A stretch of DNA of 6,118 bases, from contig CAZYPX010000109.1 in NCBI GenBank assembly GCA_964649675.1, positions 1-6,118 of the forward strand, in the 5' to 3' direction. Source of the stretch: CAZVCG01 sp964649675. GTDB taxonomy: Bacteria > Pseudomonadota > Alphaproteobacteria > UBA9219. The position numbers were made by a program, and so were the translations under genes. Below the pieces are notes generated by a model. It did no database searches. It saw nothing but the letters and a program-made list of their open reading frames with translations, and was not told the origin of the DNA. This document shows positions 1 to 5,462 of this stretch, piece after piece; the first letter of the stretch is position 1; each line of letters starts with the position of its first letter.

Positions 1-487
1 CGCCGGATTCGACAATGGCCGTCAGCTGGCCGTCGTTGTTCACGATCAGGCGTCCATACGCCGATGGATTTTCGGGCGCGAAGCCCGCCACGACGATCGA
101 CGCGCCTGTTGCGGCGCGGTGCTGACGCATAGCCTGCAAGGACGAAGGCCGGATGAGCGGCGTATCGCCGAACAGAACAAGAATATCGCCGTTGAAATCC
201 TTTAGAGACTCGCGCGCCGCCTTGACAGCGTCGCCCGTACCCAGCGGCGTCTCCTGAACGACGCACGCGACAGGAGAAACCTCGCGCGCGACAAGGTCGT
301 TTTCAGGACTGACGACGACAAGCGTTTTTTCGGGAAGCACGGCCGCGCAGGATTTGATAACGTGCGCCACCATGGGCAATCCGGCCACATGGTGCAACAC
401 TTTGGGGAGTTCCGAGCGCATGCGAACGCCTTTGCCGGCAGCAAGGATGACGCACGCGAGGGGCTTGTTGAGTGTCGATTCGTTCAT
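1..487 (-). CDS. glmU: GlmU, N-terminal part (UDP-GlcNAc pyrophosphorylase domain), cut by window edge
   Basis: This is the N-terminal uridylyltransferase domain of bifunctional GlmU, a cytoplasmic enzyme that makes UDP-N-acetylglucosamine for peptidoglycan and lipopolysaccharide. Only the first 162 codons are present; the 3' part lies beyond the left edge. Reading from the ATG at 487-485, the nucleotide-binding loop LAAGKGVRMRSELPKVL is at residues 15-31, the uridine-site motif QETPLGTGDAV at 78-88, FGDTPLI with the metal-binding Asp108 at 106-112, and YGRLI followed by IVE at 144-160. Against the E. coli protein as I remember it, Thr in GKGTRM is Val21 and His in LGTGHA is Asp86; neither is a catalytic loss. 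The start is supported by the short leader before the loop, though no good Shine-Dalgarno is visible. The missing C-terminal half should be the left-handed beta-helix acetyltransferase. The gene is divergent from the HAD phosphatase, 56 bp away. Confidence 0.95.
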   Translation of the reverse strand, partial: MNESTLNKPLACVILAAGKGVRMRSELPKVLHHVAGLPMVAHVIKSCAAVLPEKTLVVVSPENDLVAREVSPVACVVQETPLGTGDAVKAARESLKDFNGDILVLFGDTPLIRPSSLQAMRQHRAATGASIVVAGFAPENPSAYGRLIVNNDGQLTAIVESG

Positions 488-496
488 GAGGTTCTT

Positions 497-525
497 TTGC
501 CATAAGAAATGCTGTATGTCATCAT
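497..525 (+). promoter_or_regulatory. Possible promoter for the HAD phosphatase gene
   Basis: A TTGCCA box (497-502) and a CATCAT box (520-525) are separated by 17 bp in the 56-bp divergent gap. They match the sigma-70 consensus at five and four of six positions. The start codon lies 18 bp beyond the -10-like box, so the leader would be very short. This is a consensus match only. Confidence 0.25.
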
Positions 526-543
526 GCCTCTGAAAAACGAGAA

Positions 544-1230
544 ATGAAAGAAATGATAAAATTACAAGGGCTTATCTTTGATCTTGAAGGCACGCTCGTG
601 GACGGGGCGGTGGACGCGCGCCACGCGCTGAACGTTTTGCTCGCCGAGCATGGCCGCGAGCCCCTGTCTCTCGAGCATGTCAAAAGGATCATAACCAACG
701 GGTTTATGCACATGATCCAAAGGGCCTTTGAGCAGTCGGGCGGTTTGGCGGGCGACGACGTGTTTCCCTTGACCCAGAAATTTATTCATATTTACCGGGA
801 CCTTAAAGCCGATCCGGCCCAAATATACCCTTCGGTCGCGCCCATGCTGGACACATATTTCAAGGCGGGCGTAAAGCTCGGAATCTGCACGAACATGGCG
901 GAAGGCCCCGCGCTCAAAGCGTTGCGCGAACTGGGGCTCGACCCGTATTTCGAATTCGTTGCGGGTGGCGACACCTTTCCGGTGCATAAGCCAAACCCCG
1001 AACACCTTAAAGGCGTGATAACGGCGCTCGACGTGCCTTATGAGGCGTGCGTCTTTGTCGGCGACGGCATAAACGACGTGCGCGCCGCGCGCGGGGCGAA
1101 CGTTCCGTGCATCGTGGTTACGCATAGCCAATCCGTCGACCCCGAAACAAGCCAACGCGCGGACGCTATCATTGCAAGCTTCGATGCGCTTCATGAAACG
1201 TTGGAACGCCTGGGATTTGACCTTGCCTGA
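544..1230 (+). CDS. HAD-superfamily phosphatase, phosphoglycolate phosphatase-like, with DxE catalytic motif
   Basis: A 228-residue haloacid dehalogenase superfamily hydrolase of the Gph type, with a helical C1 cap at roughly residues 20-95. The four motifs are present in order: motif I FDLEGTLVD (12-20, nucleophile Asp13), motif II ICTN with Thr116, motif III Lys149 in HKPNP, and motif IV VGDGIND with Asp174 and Asp178. The expected second Asp of motif I, the general acid/base, is Glu15. Both the length and the VGDGIND-VRAARGANVP segment fit phosphoglycolate phosphatases, which remove 2-phosphoglycolate from DNA repair or oxygenase activity. The substrate cannot be fixed from sequence, so I give no symbol. 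The ATG at 544 has only a weak purine-rich stretch upstream, and the ATG at 553 (Met4) is equally possible. The gene is divergent from glmU and convergent with the methyltransferase gene. Confidence 0.88.
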   Translation: MKEMIKLQGLIFDLEGTLVDGAVDARHALNVLLAEHGREPLSLEHVKRIITNGFMHMIQRAFEQSGGLAGDDVFPLTQKFIHIYRDLKADPAQIYPSVAPMLDTYFKAGVKLGICTNMAEGPALKALRELGLDPYFEFVAGGDTFPVHKPNPEHLKGVITALDVPYEACVFVGDGINDVRAARGANVPCIVVTHSQSVDPETSQRADAIIASFDALHETLERLGFDLA

Positions 1231-1252
1231 CGCTTTGTTGGCGTTTCTTTTT
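1229..1252 (+). terminator. Probable intrinsic terminator of the HAD gene
   Basis: A six-pair stem (1229-1234 with 1240-1245, including two G-T wobbles) around a TTGTT loop is followed by TC and a run of T. The hairpin starts inside the TGA stop codon. A longer alternative stem pairs 1203-1210 with 1240-1247. The stem is weak, so confidence is moderate. It lies in the gap between two convergent genes. Confidence 0.4.
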
Positions 1253-1266
1253 ATCTCAACGCGTGT

Positions 1267-2001
1267 TCATGAAAAGTCGATCGCTTCCGCGTCCCTCAGG
1301 ATAGCGTCGGCCGTGGCGGTATAACGACCTTCGGCTTCGTGCATGACAAGAGGTCCGAGAATGGTACGTACAGGCGCAGCGCCTTTCACAGCGCGGACAA
1401 GAACGCGTTTTGCAGGCATATCGGGCCGCGTCACGACGGGCTTGACGATAAAACCGCCGATAGAAGGCTCCATAACGCCTATGACGGCGTCGAGTCTGTC
1501 CATGCGATGGATCAGGGTCAGGACTCCTCCGGTCTTTAAAGCTTTTGACGCGCTTACGGCCCAGCGCCGCAAATCGCCATCGGTCTCGCTGTTCGCAAGT
1601 CTCTTGCCGCGCAAAGGCGAAGATGTGTGACGCGCTGCATCATGGTAAGGCGGGTTCATCATGACATGATCGAAAGCTTCATGGAGATCATGCGGTAAAT
1701 CGTCGGCATAGCAATTTATGACTTTTAGCTTAGCCTTTAATGCGTTGCGTTCAATGTTAGACAGGCACAACTTCGCTAATTCAGGCTGAAGTTCGATGCC
1801 GGTAACGGCAATTTCAGACACGCGGCATGCCAAGGCCAGCATCGCTCCCCCTACTCCGCAGCCTAGTTCAAGAACTGTGTCGTGTACTTTCGCCGGAACC
1901 GCCGCCGCCAGCAGCAGCGTATCGATAGCCACGCGATAGCCTTTTTTAGGCTGTTCGATCGTAATGCGATGATTGAGCAGGCCGTCGATCGTGGTTGTCA
2001 T
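1267..2001 (-). CDS. trmN6: TrmN6-like tRNA (adenine-N6) methyltransferase, COG4123 family
   Basis: An S-adenosylmethionine-dependent Rossmann-fold methyltransferase of 244 residues. Counting from the ATG at 2001, the family N-terminal segment GYRVAIDTLLLAAAVP is at 21-36, SAM motif I LELGCGVGG at 44-52, the acidic end of strand 2 at Glu70, and the catalytic NPPY at 116-119, followed by HDAARH. NPPY is typical of enzymes that methylate exocyclic adenine amines. With this overall layout it points to the E. coli YfiC/TrmN6 family, which modifies A37 of tRNA1(Val). The exact tRNA target in this organism is inferred from the family only. The frame stays open upstream to a TTG at 2079, but the extra 26 residues are basic and phenylalanine-rich and lie before the conserved region, so I chose the ATG. 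No good Shine-Dalgarno is visible. The gene is divergent from ispB. Confidence 0.85.
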   Translation of the reverse strand: MTTTIDGLLNHRITIEQPKKGYRVAIDTLLLAAAVPAKVHDTVLELGCGVGGAMLALACRVSEIAVTGIELQPELAKLCLSNIERNALKAKLKVINCYADDLPHDLHEAFDHVMMNPPYHDAARHTSSPLRGKRLANSETDGDLRRWAVSASKALKTGGVLTLIHRMDRLDAVIGVMEPSIGGFIVKPVVTRPDMPAKRVLVRAVKGAAPVRTILGPLVMHEAEGRYTATADAILRDAEAIDFS

Positions 2002-2102
2002 AGCGTACCGAAAAATCCGACTTTTAAAAAAGAAGCGCGAAAGAAACGATGTTATAGAGGGAAAAAACGTTTCGCGCAAAAGGCTGTATCAGGAAAAGCC
2101 TA

Positions 2103-2127
2103 ACAGCCGGAACGGCTATGTTTTTTT
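2103..2127 (+). terminator. Terminator-like hairpin in the trmN6-ispB divergent gap
   Basis: The stem AGCCG/CGGCT closes a three-base GAA loop and is followed by ATG and seven T. Read on the plus strand it looks like an intrinsic terminator, and outer AAC/GTT pairing can lengthen the stem past a two-base bulge. No plus-strand gene lies just upstream for it to end, so its role is unclear: it may end a short RNA, block antisense reading into ispB, or be chance. Confidence 0.3.
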
Positions 2128-2149
2128 GTTTTGCGCTCCCAACCACCTT

Positions 2150-2184
2150 TAAAATAAGGGGTGCGGACATCCGCAAGAACAGGT
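2150..2184 (+). promoter_or_regulatory. ispB leader: -10-like box, palindrome and ribosome binding site
   Basis: A TAAAAT box (2150-2155, five of six consensus positions) has only a poor -35 candidate, TTGTTT at 2126-2131. Seven bases after the box is a perfect inverted repeat, TGCGG at 2162-2166 and CCGCA at 2171-2175, around ACAT. If the -10 is right, this palindrome overlaps the transcription start and could be an operator or a leader hairpin. AGGT at 2181-2184, seven bases before the ATG at 2192, supports that start over the ATG at 2198. Confidence 0.3.
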
Positions 2185-2191
2185 AATAACG

Positions 2192-3232
2192 ATGATCATG
2201 GCTGCGATCATACCACTTCGATCTTATCGTGACGGACACCGCGCGCCGGACGCGGACGGCGCGCTCAAGCGGCTGGCGGATATGCTCGCCGACGATCTTG
2301 AAGCCGTCAACCAGCTCATCCTCCAAAAGGCGCAAAGCCATGTTCCGCTTATTCCTGAGCTGGCAGGCCATATCATCAACGCCGGCGGCAAGCGCCTGCG
2401 CCCCCTGCTCACGCTCGCGTGCGCCCGACTCTGCGGTTACGAGGGGCAACGGCACCGGAGGCTCGCCGCGTGCATCGAGTTTATTCACACGGCCACGCTT
2501 CTTCATGACGACGTGGTCGATGCCAGCCTTCTGCGGCGGGGCCTGCCGACGGCGAACGCCAAGTTCGGCAATCAAGCCAGCGTTCTTGTCGGCGATTTCC
2601 TTCTTGGCCGCGCCTTCCAGCTTATGGTGGACGACGGCTCGCTCGACGTCTTCCGCATTCTCTCCAACGCGGCCGCCGTGATCGCCGAAGGCGAGGTTCT
2701 GCAGATAACGACGACAAGCAATACGGCGACAAGCGAGCAGGCCTATCTTGATGTCGTGCGCGCCAAGACGGGAGAGCTGTTCGCCGCAGCTTGCCGCGTC
2801 GGAGCCATCGTCGCGGGACGCCCCTCCGTCGAGGAAGAGGCGTTGCGCGCCTTCGGCCTTAATCTCGGCATCGCCTACCAGATCGCCGACGACGTGTTGG
2901 ATTACGCGGCCAGACAACAGACTCTCGGCAAAACCGTCGGCGACGATTTCCGCGAAGGCAAAATCACCCTGCCCGTCATCCTTGCCGTCAATCGCGGCAG
3001 CGAAGATGAGCGTGGTTTCTGGAAACGCGTTCTGGACGAGAGAGCTAAAGACGAAGACGATTTCGCCAAAGCCTGCGCGATCCTTCAAAAACGCGAAGCC
3101 TTGCGCGACGCGCTGGAGCGTTCGCGGCATTACGCGGCCATCGCGCGCGACGCTTTGGGCGTTTTCCACGAGAGCGCCGTTAAGGCCGCTTTGCTCGATA
3201 TCGTTGATTTTTCAATAAAAAGAGGGTTTTAG
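2192..3232 (+). CDS. ispB: Long-chain polyprenyl diphosphate synthase (octaprenyl/decaprenyl type)
   Basis: A trans-type polyprenyl diphosphate synthase of 346 residues. It lengthens farnesyl diphosphate with isopentenyl diphosphate to make the ubiquinone side chain. Visible motifs are GGKRLRP (65-71), the first aspartate-rich motif DDVVD (106-110) with the following LLRRG (113-117), Lys192-Thr193, and the second aspartate-rich motif DDVLD (233-237) followed by GKTVGDDFREGKITLP (246-261). Together these form the Mg2+ and diphosphate sites. The fourth and fifth residues before the first motif are Thr102 and Ala101 in EFIHTATLLHDD. Small residues there leave the chain-length pocket open, as in E. 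coli IspB, so C40-C50 products are likely; the exact length cannot be read off. The N-terminus is about 20 residues longer than E. coli IspB. The gene is divergent from trmN6 and followed by tRNA-Pro. Confidence 0.95.
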   Translation: MIMAAIIPLRSYRDGHRAPDADGALKRLADMLADDLEAVNQLILQKAQSHVPLIPELAGHIINAGGKRLRPLLTLACARLCGYEGQRHRRLAACIEFIHTATLLHDDVVDASLLRRGLPTANAKFGNQASVLVGDFLLGRAFQLMVDDGSLDVFRILSNAAAVIAEGEVLQITTTSNTATSEQAYLDVVRAKTGELFAAACRVGAIVAGRPSVEEEALRAFGLNLGIAYQIADDVLDYAARQQTLGKTVGDDFREGKITLPVILAVNRGSEDERGFWKRVLDERAKDEDDFAKACAILQKREALRDALERSRHYAAIARDALGVFHESAVKAALLDIVDFSIKRGF

Positions 3233-3249
3233 CGCAAAAAAAGCATACG

Positions 3250-3278
3250 TTGCGCGGCGATGCCCGAAAAGCTATAAA
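3250..3278 (+). promoter_or_regulatory. Promoter of tRNA-Pro
   Basis: TTGCGC at 3250-3255 and TATAAA at 3273-3278 are separated by exactly 17 bp, and the -10 box ends 18 bp before the mature tRNA. The TTGCGC box is also the right arm of an inverted repeat whose left arm GCGCAA (3232-3237) overlaps the last base of the ispB stop codon, so any ispB 3' hairpin would share this DNA. Confidence 0.6.
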
Positions 3279-3296
3279 TCCGTTTCTTCACGGCTT

Positions 3297-3373
3297 CGGA
3301 GAGTAGCTCAGCCTGGTAGAGCACTGCCTTCGGGAGGCAGGGGCCGGAGGTTCAAATCCTCTCTCTCCGACCA
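3297..3373 (+). tRNA. tRNA-Pro(CGG)
   Basis: The full cloverleaf folds by hand. The seven-pair acceptor stem CGGAGAG/CTCTCCG is 3297-3303 with 3363-3369, including the C1-G72 pair typical of bacterial tRNA-Pro. The D-arm GCTC/GAGC follows. The anticodon stem CTGCC/GGCAG holds the loop TTCGGGA, with anticodon CGG at 3331-3333 and G37. The T-stem GGAGG/CCTCT holds the loop TTCAAAT. The discriminator is A3370, and CCA is encoded at 3371-3373. It reads the codon CCG. A weak CAATC/GATTG hairpin (3372-3394) followed by TTT is the only downstream terminator candidate. Confidence 0.97.
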
Positions 3374-3473
3374 ATCTTTTCAAGGCGTTGATTGTTTACC
3401 GAGTCCGGAAAAATATTTCAGTTGTAATAGACCGTTTACCTTAGGATCAAAGCTCTGACCTATCAAGAGAACC

Positions 3474-4271
3474 ATGAGCGTAAAACACGATAAAATCCGC
3501 CAGGCCGTGCGCCAGCAATACGGCGCTGTCGCGCAATCTTCCGGTTGCGGCTGCGGAACGTCCTGTTGTGGCGGGCCAGCTCCCAACAACGGTGAAATGG
3601 CGCAGGTATTGGGCTATTCCTCTGAAGATGTCAGCACGATCCCTGAAGGATCAAATATGGGGCTGGGCTGCGGAAATCCGCAAACCATAGCAAATCTCAA
3701 ACTGGGCGAGACAGTCCTCGACCTCGGGTGCGGCGGTGGCTTCGACTGTTTTCTTGCATCTAAACAGGTGGGCAACGTCGGGCGCGTTATTGGCGTGGAC
3801 ATGACGCCGGAAATGGTTTCAAAAGCACGAAAAAATGCCGAAAAAGGCGGCTACGGGAATGTTGAATTCCGGCTCGGCGAGATCGAAAATCTTCCCGTAG
3901 CGGACAATTCCGTTAATGTCATCATATCAAACTGCGTCATCAACCTGTCGCCAAACAAGCCTCGTGTTTTCGCGGAAGCGTTTCGTGTCCTGAAACCGGG
4001 CGGAAGGCTGGCCATATCTGACGTTGTCGCCATTGCAGAGTTGCCAGAGGAAATCCGGCAGGACATGGCTTTACACACCGGCTGCATGGCAGGTGCATCA
4101 ACGATCACAGAAATCGAGAACATGTTGGGTTCGGCAGGGTTCACAGAAATCCGTGTTGTTCCGAAAGAGGAAAGCAAGTCTTTTATGAAAGCTTGGGCGC
4201 CCGGCACGCCGATAACGGATTATGTGGTCTCGGCAACTCTAGAGGCTAATAAAGTTCAAGGCGCTCCATAA
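3474..4271 (+). CDS. arsM: ArsM, arsenite S-adenosylmethionine methyltransferase
   Basis: A 265-residue arsenite methyltransferase, which converts As(III) to mono-, di- and trimethyl arsenicals in the cytoplasm using S-adenosylmethionine and thiols. The N-terminus carries a cysteine cluster (Cys25, Cys27, Cys31, Cys32). The SAM-binding motif I VLDLGCGGGFD is at 81-91. The three cysteines that bind As(III) in characterised ArsM enzymes are in the expected contexts: Cys66 in LGCGNP, Cys154 in SNCVINLS, and Cys204 in HTGCMAGA. The post-motif LKPGGRLAISDVV is at 173-185, and the family C-terminal segment around WAPGTPITDYVVSATLEA is at 241-258. The ATG at 3474 has AAGAGA only three bases upstream, a tight but usable spacing. 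No clear promoter or ArsR-type operator is visible, and no other ars gene is in view. The flanking DNA is AT-richer than the neighbouring genes, which suggests gene transfer next to tRNA-Pro. Confidence 0.93.
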   Translation: MSVKHDKIRQAVRQQYGAVAQSSGCGCGTSCCGGPAPNNGEMAQVLGYSSEDVSTIPEGSNMGLGCGNPQTIANLKLGETVLDLGCGGGFDCFLASKQVGNVGRVIGVDMTPEMVSKARKNAEKGGYGNVEFRLGEIENLPVADNSVNVIISNCVINLSPNKPRVFAEAFRVLKPGGRLAISDVVAIAELPEEIRQDMALHTGCMAGASTITEIENMLGSAGFTEIRVVPKEESKSFMKAWAPGTPITDYVVSATLEANKVQGAP

Positions 4272-4284
4272 GGAAAGAACTTAT

Positions 4285-4467
4285 GTGTCAGTGGCCGTGA
4301 AATATGGCCTAAACCTATCAATCTTTGATGTGAGGGACACGTTTGTGTTGGCAAAACCGATACGCCCGTTAACTGTTTTTCCATTGATTTATTTGGTTTT
4401 TAACATAATCTTCTTGTTCTCAGTTAAGCCTTCAACAGGGAGCCATGCGCTTCGCATTTTGGCTTAA
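4285..4467 (+). CDS. Possible small membrane protein, unrecognised (60 aa, low confidence)
   Basis: An open frame from a GTG at 4285, 13 bp after the arsM stop, with AGGAAAG at 4272-4278 as a good Shine-Dalgarno. The predicted 60 residues include one hydrophobic stretch, about residues 28-47 (PLTVFPLIYLVFNIIFLFSV), with basic residues on both sides, as for a single membrane helix. I recognise no family. The DNA is T-rich, which by itself produces hydrophobic frames, and the same Shine-Dalgarno could instead serve an ATG at 4283 that encodes only MCQWP before a stop. It may be non-coding. Confidence 0.2.
   Translation: MSVAVKYGLNLSIFDVRDTFVLAKPIRPLTVFPLIYLVFNIIFLFSVKPSTGSHALRILA
4424..4467 (+). 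promoter_or_regulatory. Nested inverted repeat in the nudF leader
   Basis: TTAAGCC (4424-4430) and GGCTTAA (4461-4467) are perfect seven-base inverted arms. Between them is a second perfect hairpin, ATGCG/CGCAT with a CTT loop (4445-4457). A third pairing, AGCC (4441-4444) with GGCT (4461-4464), competes with the outer arm. The element ends 14 bases before the nudF ATG. Its alternative pairings fit a leader control element or a terminator for the upstream transcript, but there is no T-run after the outer arm. Confidence 0.4.
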
Positions 4468-4510
4468 ACGCAACGAAAGCCATGTCCGACAAAAAATTCG
4501 ACCTTCTTGA
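4445..4510 (+). CDS. Possible 21-residue upstream ORF overlapping the nudF start
   Basis: ATG at 4445 is preceded by AGGGAG (4437-4442), a better ribosome site than the one before nudF. The frame runs 21 codons (MRFAFWLKRNE at its start) to a TGA at 4508-4510, which is 26 bases inside nudF in another frame. Its start lies in the inner hairpin of the nested inverted repeat. This arrangement could couple or compete with nudF translation. There is no homology evidence, and an ORF this short may be chance. Confidence 0.2.
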   Translation: MRFAFWLKRNESHVRQKIRPS

Positions 4511-5111
4511 TCGCGAGACGCTTTTTCAGGGCTATTTCAGGCTCGACCGCTTTCGTGTGCGCACCGAATCCTATGCCGGCGGATGGAGCGGTCCCTTCTC
4601 GCGCGAAGTCCTTGATCGCGGCAACAAGGTCGTCGGCATTCTTTTGTTTGACCCTCAGCACGACAAAATCGTGATGGTGGAGCAATTCCGCGCCGCCCTT
4701 ATGGCGAAAAAGGACGATCCTTTTCTCATGGAGCTTGTGGCCGGTGTCGTCGATCCCGGCGAAACGCCCGAAGCCGCCGCGCGCCGCGAGGCTTTGGAAG
4801 AAGCCGGTTGCCATGTGTCTGACATGCAAAAGCTTTTCACATACTACACAAGCCCGGGGTGCATGTCCGAGCAGTTGACCCTTTTTGTCGGCCGCTGCAC
4901 CGCCCCTATGGACAAAAGCGTATTCGGGGTTCGCGAAGAAAACGAAGACATCCTCGTTCATGTGCTCGATGCGGCGGTGGCCATAAGCTATCTTTACTCC
5001 GGAAAGCTGCGCGACGCTTCGTCGATCATCGCCATGCAGTGGTTCGCCCTGCAACATACAAGCCTGCGCAGCCGCTGGCTTGTCAGCGAAGCCAGCACGC
5101 CGATTATTTAA
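4482..5111 (+). CDS. nudF: NudF, ADP-ribose pyrophosphatase (Nudix hydrolase)
   Basis: A 209-residue Nudix hydrolase that splits ADP-ribose, and possibly other ADP-sugars, into AMP and ribose 5-phosphate, keeping free ADP-ribose low in the cytoplasm. The Nudix box fits GX5EX7REUXEEXGU exactly at residues 88-110, with Gly88, Glu94, Arg102-Glu103, the metal-binding Glu106-Glu107, and Gly109. ADP-ribose pyrophosphatase signatures outside the box are RETLFQGYFRLD (11-22), MVEQFR (65-70), SPGCMSE (124-130) and the catalytic loop EENEDI (152-157). Length and motif order match E. coli NudF throughout. The ATG at 4482 is the only start candidate downstream of an in-frame stop at 4425-4427. Its Shine-Dalgarno is poor (GAAAG with two bases between), so translation may depend on the structured leader. 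It is probably a single-gene unit with its own terminator. Confidence 0.95.
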   Translation: MSDKKFDLLDRETLFQGYFRLDRFRVRTESYAGGWSGPFSREVLDRGNKVVGILLFDPQHDKIVMVEQFRAALMAKKDDPFLMELVAGVVDPGETPEAAARREALEEAGCHVSDMQKLFTYYTSPGCMSEQLTLFVGRCTAPMDKSVFGVREENEDILVHVLDAAVAISYLYSGKLRDASSIIAMQWFALQHTSLRSRWLVSEASTPII

Positions 5112-5124
5112 TGCGTCTTTTTTT
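5097..5124 (+). terminator. Intrinsic terminator of nudF
   Basis: ACGC (5097-5100) pairs with GCGT (5113-5116), and ATT (5103-5105) with AAT (5110-5112), with a two-base bulge between the two helices. After one C comes a run of seven T (5118-5124). The stop codon TAA (5109-5111) lies inside the hairpin, much as at the HAD gene. Confidence 0.5.
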
Positions 5125-5148
5125 CATATGTCGGCCGATATGGCGAAC

Positions 5149-5286
5149 TTGGCGGCATAAAGGGCTTTCGGGCAGATGAACATCTCGGACGTCATGGGAC
5201 ACGCTTGGTTTTGGCAAACGTATCCCTGCTGTCGGTAAGCCCACCACGTTAAACACAGCCGGATCCGAACATGGAAAAACCGCCAA
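5149..5286. other. Structured intergenic stretch between nudF and tRNA-Thr, possible ncRNA
   Basis: TTGGCGG (5149-5155) is complementary to CCGCCAA (5280-5286). Inside that span is a regular hairpin: arms 5196-5207 and 5215-5226 form ten Watson-Crick pairs with two A-C mismatches and a seven-base loop. A second stem is GCTGT/ACAGC (5228-5232 with 5255-5259), followed by the palindrome CGGATCCG (5260-5267). The right closing arm is shared with the tRNA-Thr terminator, so both structures cannot form at once. I cannot assign a family or a strand. Confidence 0.3.
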
Positions 5287-5308
5287 AATAGCTGTTTTCT
5301 GGGGTTTT
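5274..5308 (-). terminator. Intrinsic terminator of tRNA-Thr
   Basis: Read on the minus strand this begins two bases after the tRNA CCA. A 12-pair stem joins AAAACC at 5308-5303 with GGTTTT at 5281-5276, then CCA with TGG and AAA with TTT, with two single-base bulges and a seven-base loop. It ends in five T (5279-5275). The position directly after the tRNA makes the role clear. Confidence 0.65.
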
Positions 5309-5309
5309 A

Positions 5310-5384
5310 TGGTGCCGTTGGAGGGATTTGAACCCCCGACCTTGGCTTTACGAAAGCCCTGCTCTACCACTGAGCTACAACGGC
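5310..5384 (-). tRNA. tRNA-Thr(CGT)
   Basis: On the minus strand the acceptor stem GCCGTTG (5384-5378) pairs with CAACGGC (5320-5314). The discriminator is A and CCA is encoded (5312-5310). The D-arm is GCTC/GAGC. The anticodon loop TTCGTAA carries CGT at 5352-5350 and reads the codon ACG. The T-loop is TTCAAAT. The 27-43 pair is G-A, which I also recall in E. coli thrW, so it is not a sign of decay. Confidence 0.97.
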
Positions 5385-5404
5385 AATTGAGGTTATCCTG
5401 CTGA

Positions 5405-5435
5405 TATATAATCTATTTATGTCTTTCTCTGTCTT
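5405..5435 (-). promoter_or_regulatory. Possible tRNA-Thr promoter
   Basis: On the minus strand AAGACA (5435-5430) and TATATA (5410-5405) are 19 bp apart, and the -10-like box lies 20 bp before the tRNA. Several overlapping registers of the TATATAT run would also do, so the exact boxes are uncertain. Confidence 0.3.
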
Positions 5436-5462
5436 ATCTCGTCACCCTAAATCTAGCCCTGT

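Noticed and set aside
202..503. Two minus-strand frames of 66 and 80 residues over glmU
   Set aside because: They are out-of-frame with the clear GlmU reading, which covers the same strand and region with conserved motifs.
562..1194. 210-residue minus-strand frame opposite the HAD gene
   Set aside because: It is a shadow of the HAD gene, with no motif and no ribosome site.
2002..2079. Upstream TTG start for the TrmN6-like gene
   Set aside because: It adds 26 residues unlike the family N-terminus and has no ribosome site; the ATG at 2001 precedes the conserved region at the usual distance.
2024..3169. 381-residue open frame on the minus strand opposite ispB
   Set aside because: It is antisense to a gene with every polyprenyl synthase motif, is arginine- and alanine-rich without recognisable domains, and arises from the GC-biased codon use of ispB.
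3349..3373. tRNA-Pro 3' end as an attachment site for an element carrying arsM
   Set aside because: I found no second copy of the tRNA 3' end and no integrase in the window, so there is no direct evidence of site-specific integration.
3394..3440. GTTTACC twice, 40 bp apart, upstream of arsM
   Set aside because: A seven-base match in about 80 bases of AT-rich DNA is weak, it shows no palindrome like an ArsR site, and no promoter lines up with it.
5104..5370. 88-residue minus-strand frame containing VGGSNPSNG
   Set aside because: It is the familiar false protein made by translating a tRNA T-arm; it runs through tRNA-Thr and its terminator.
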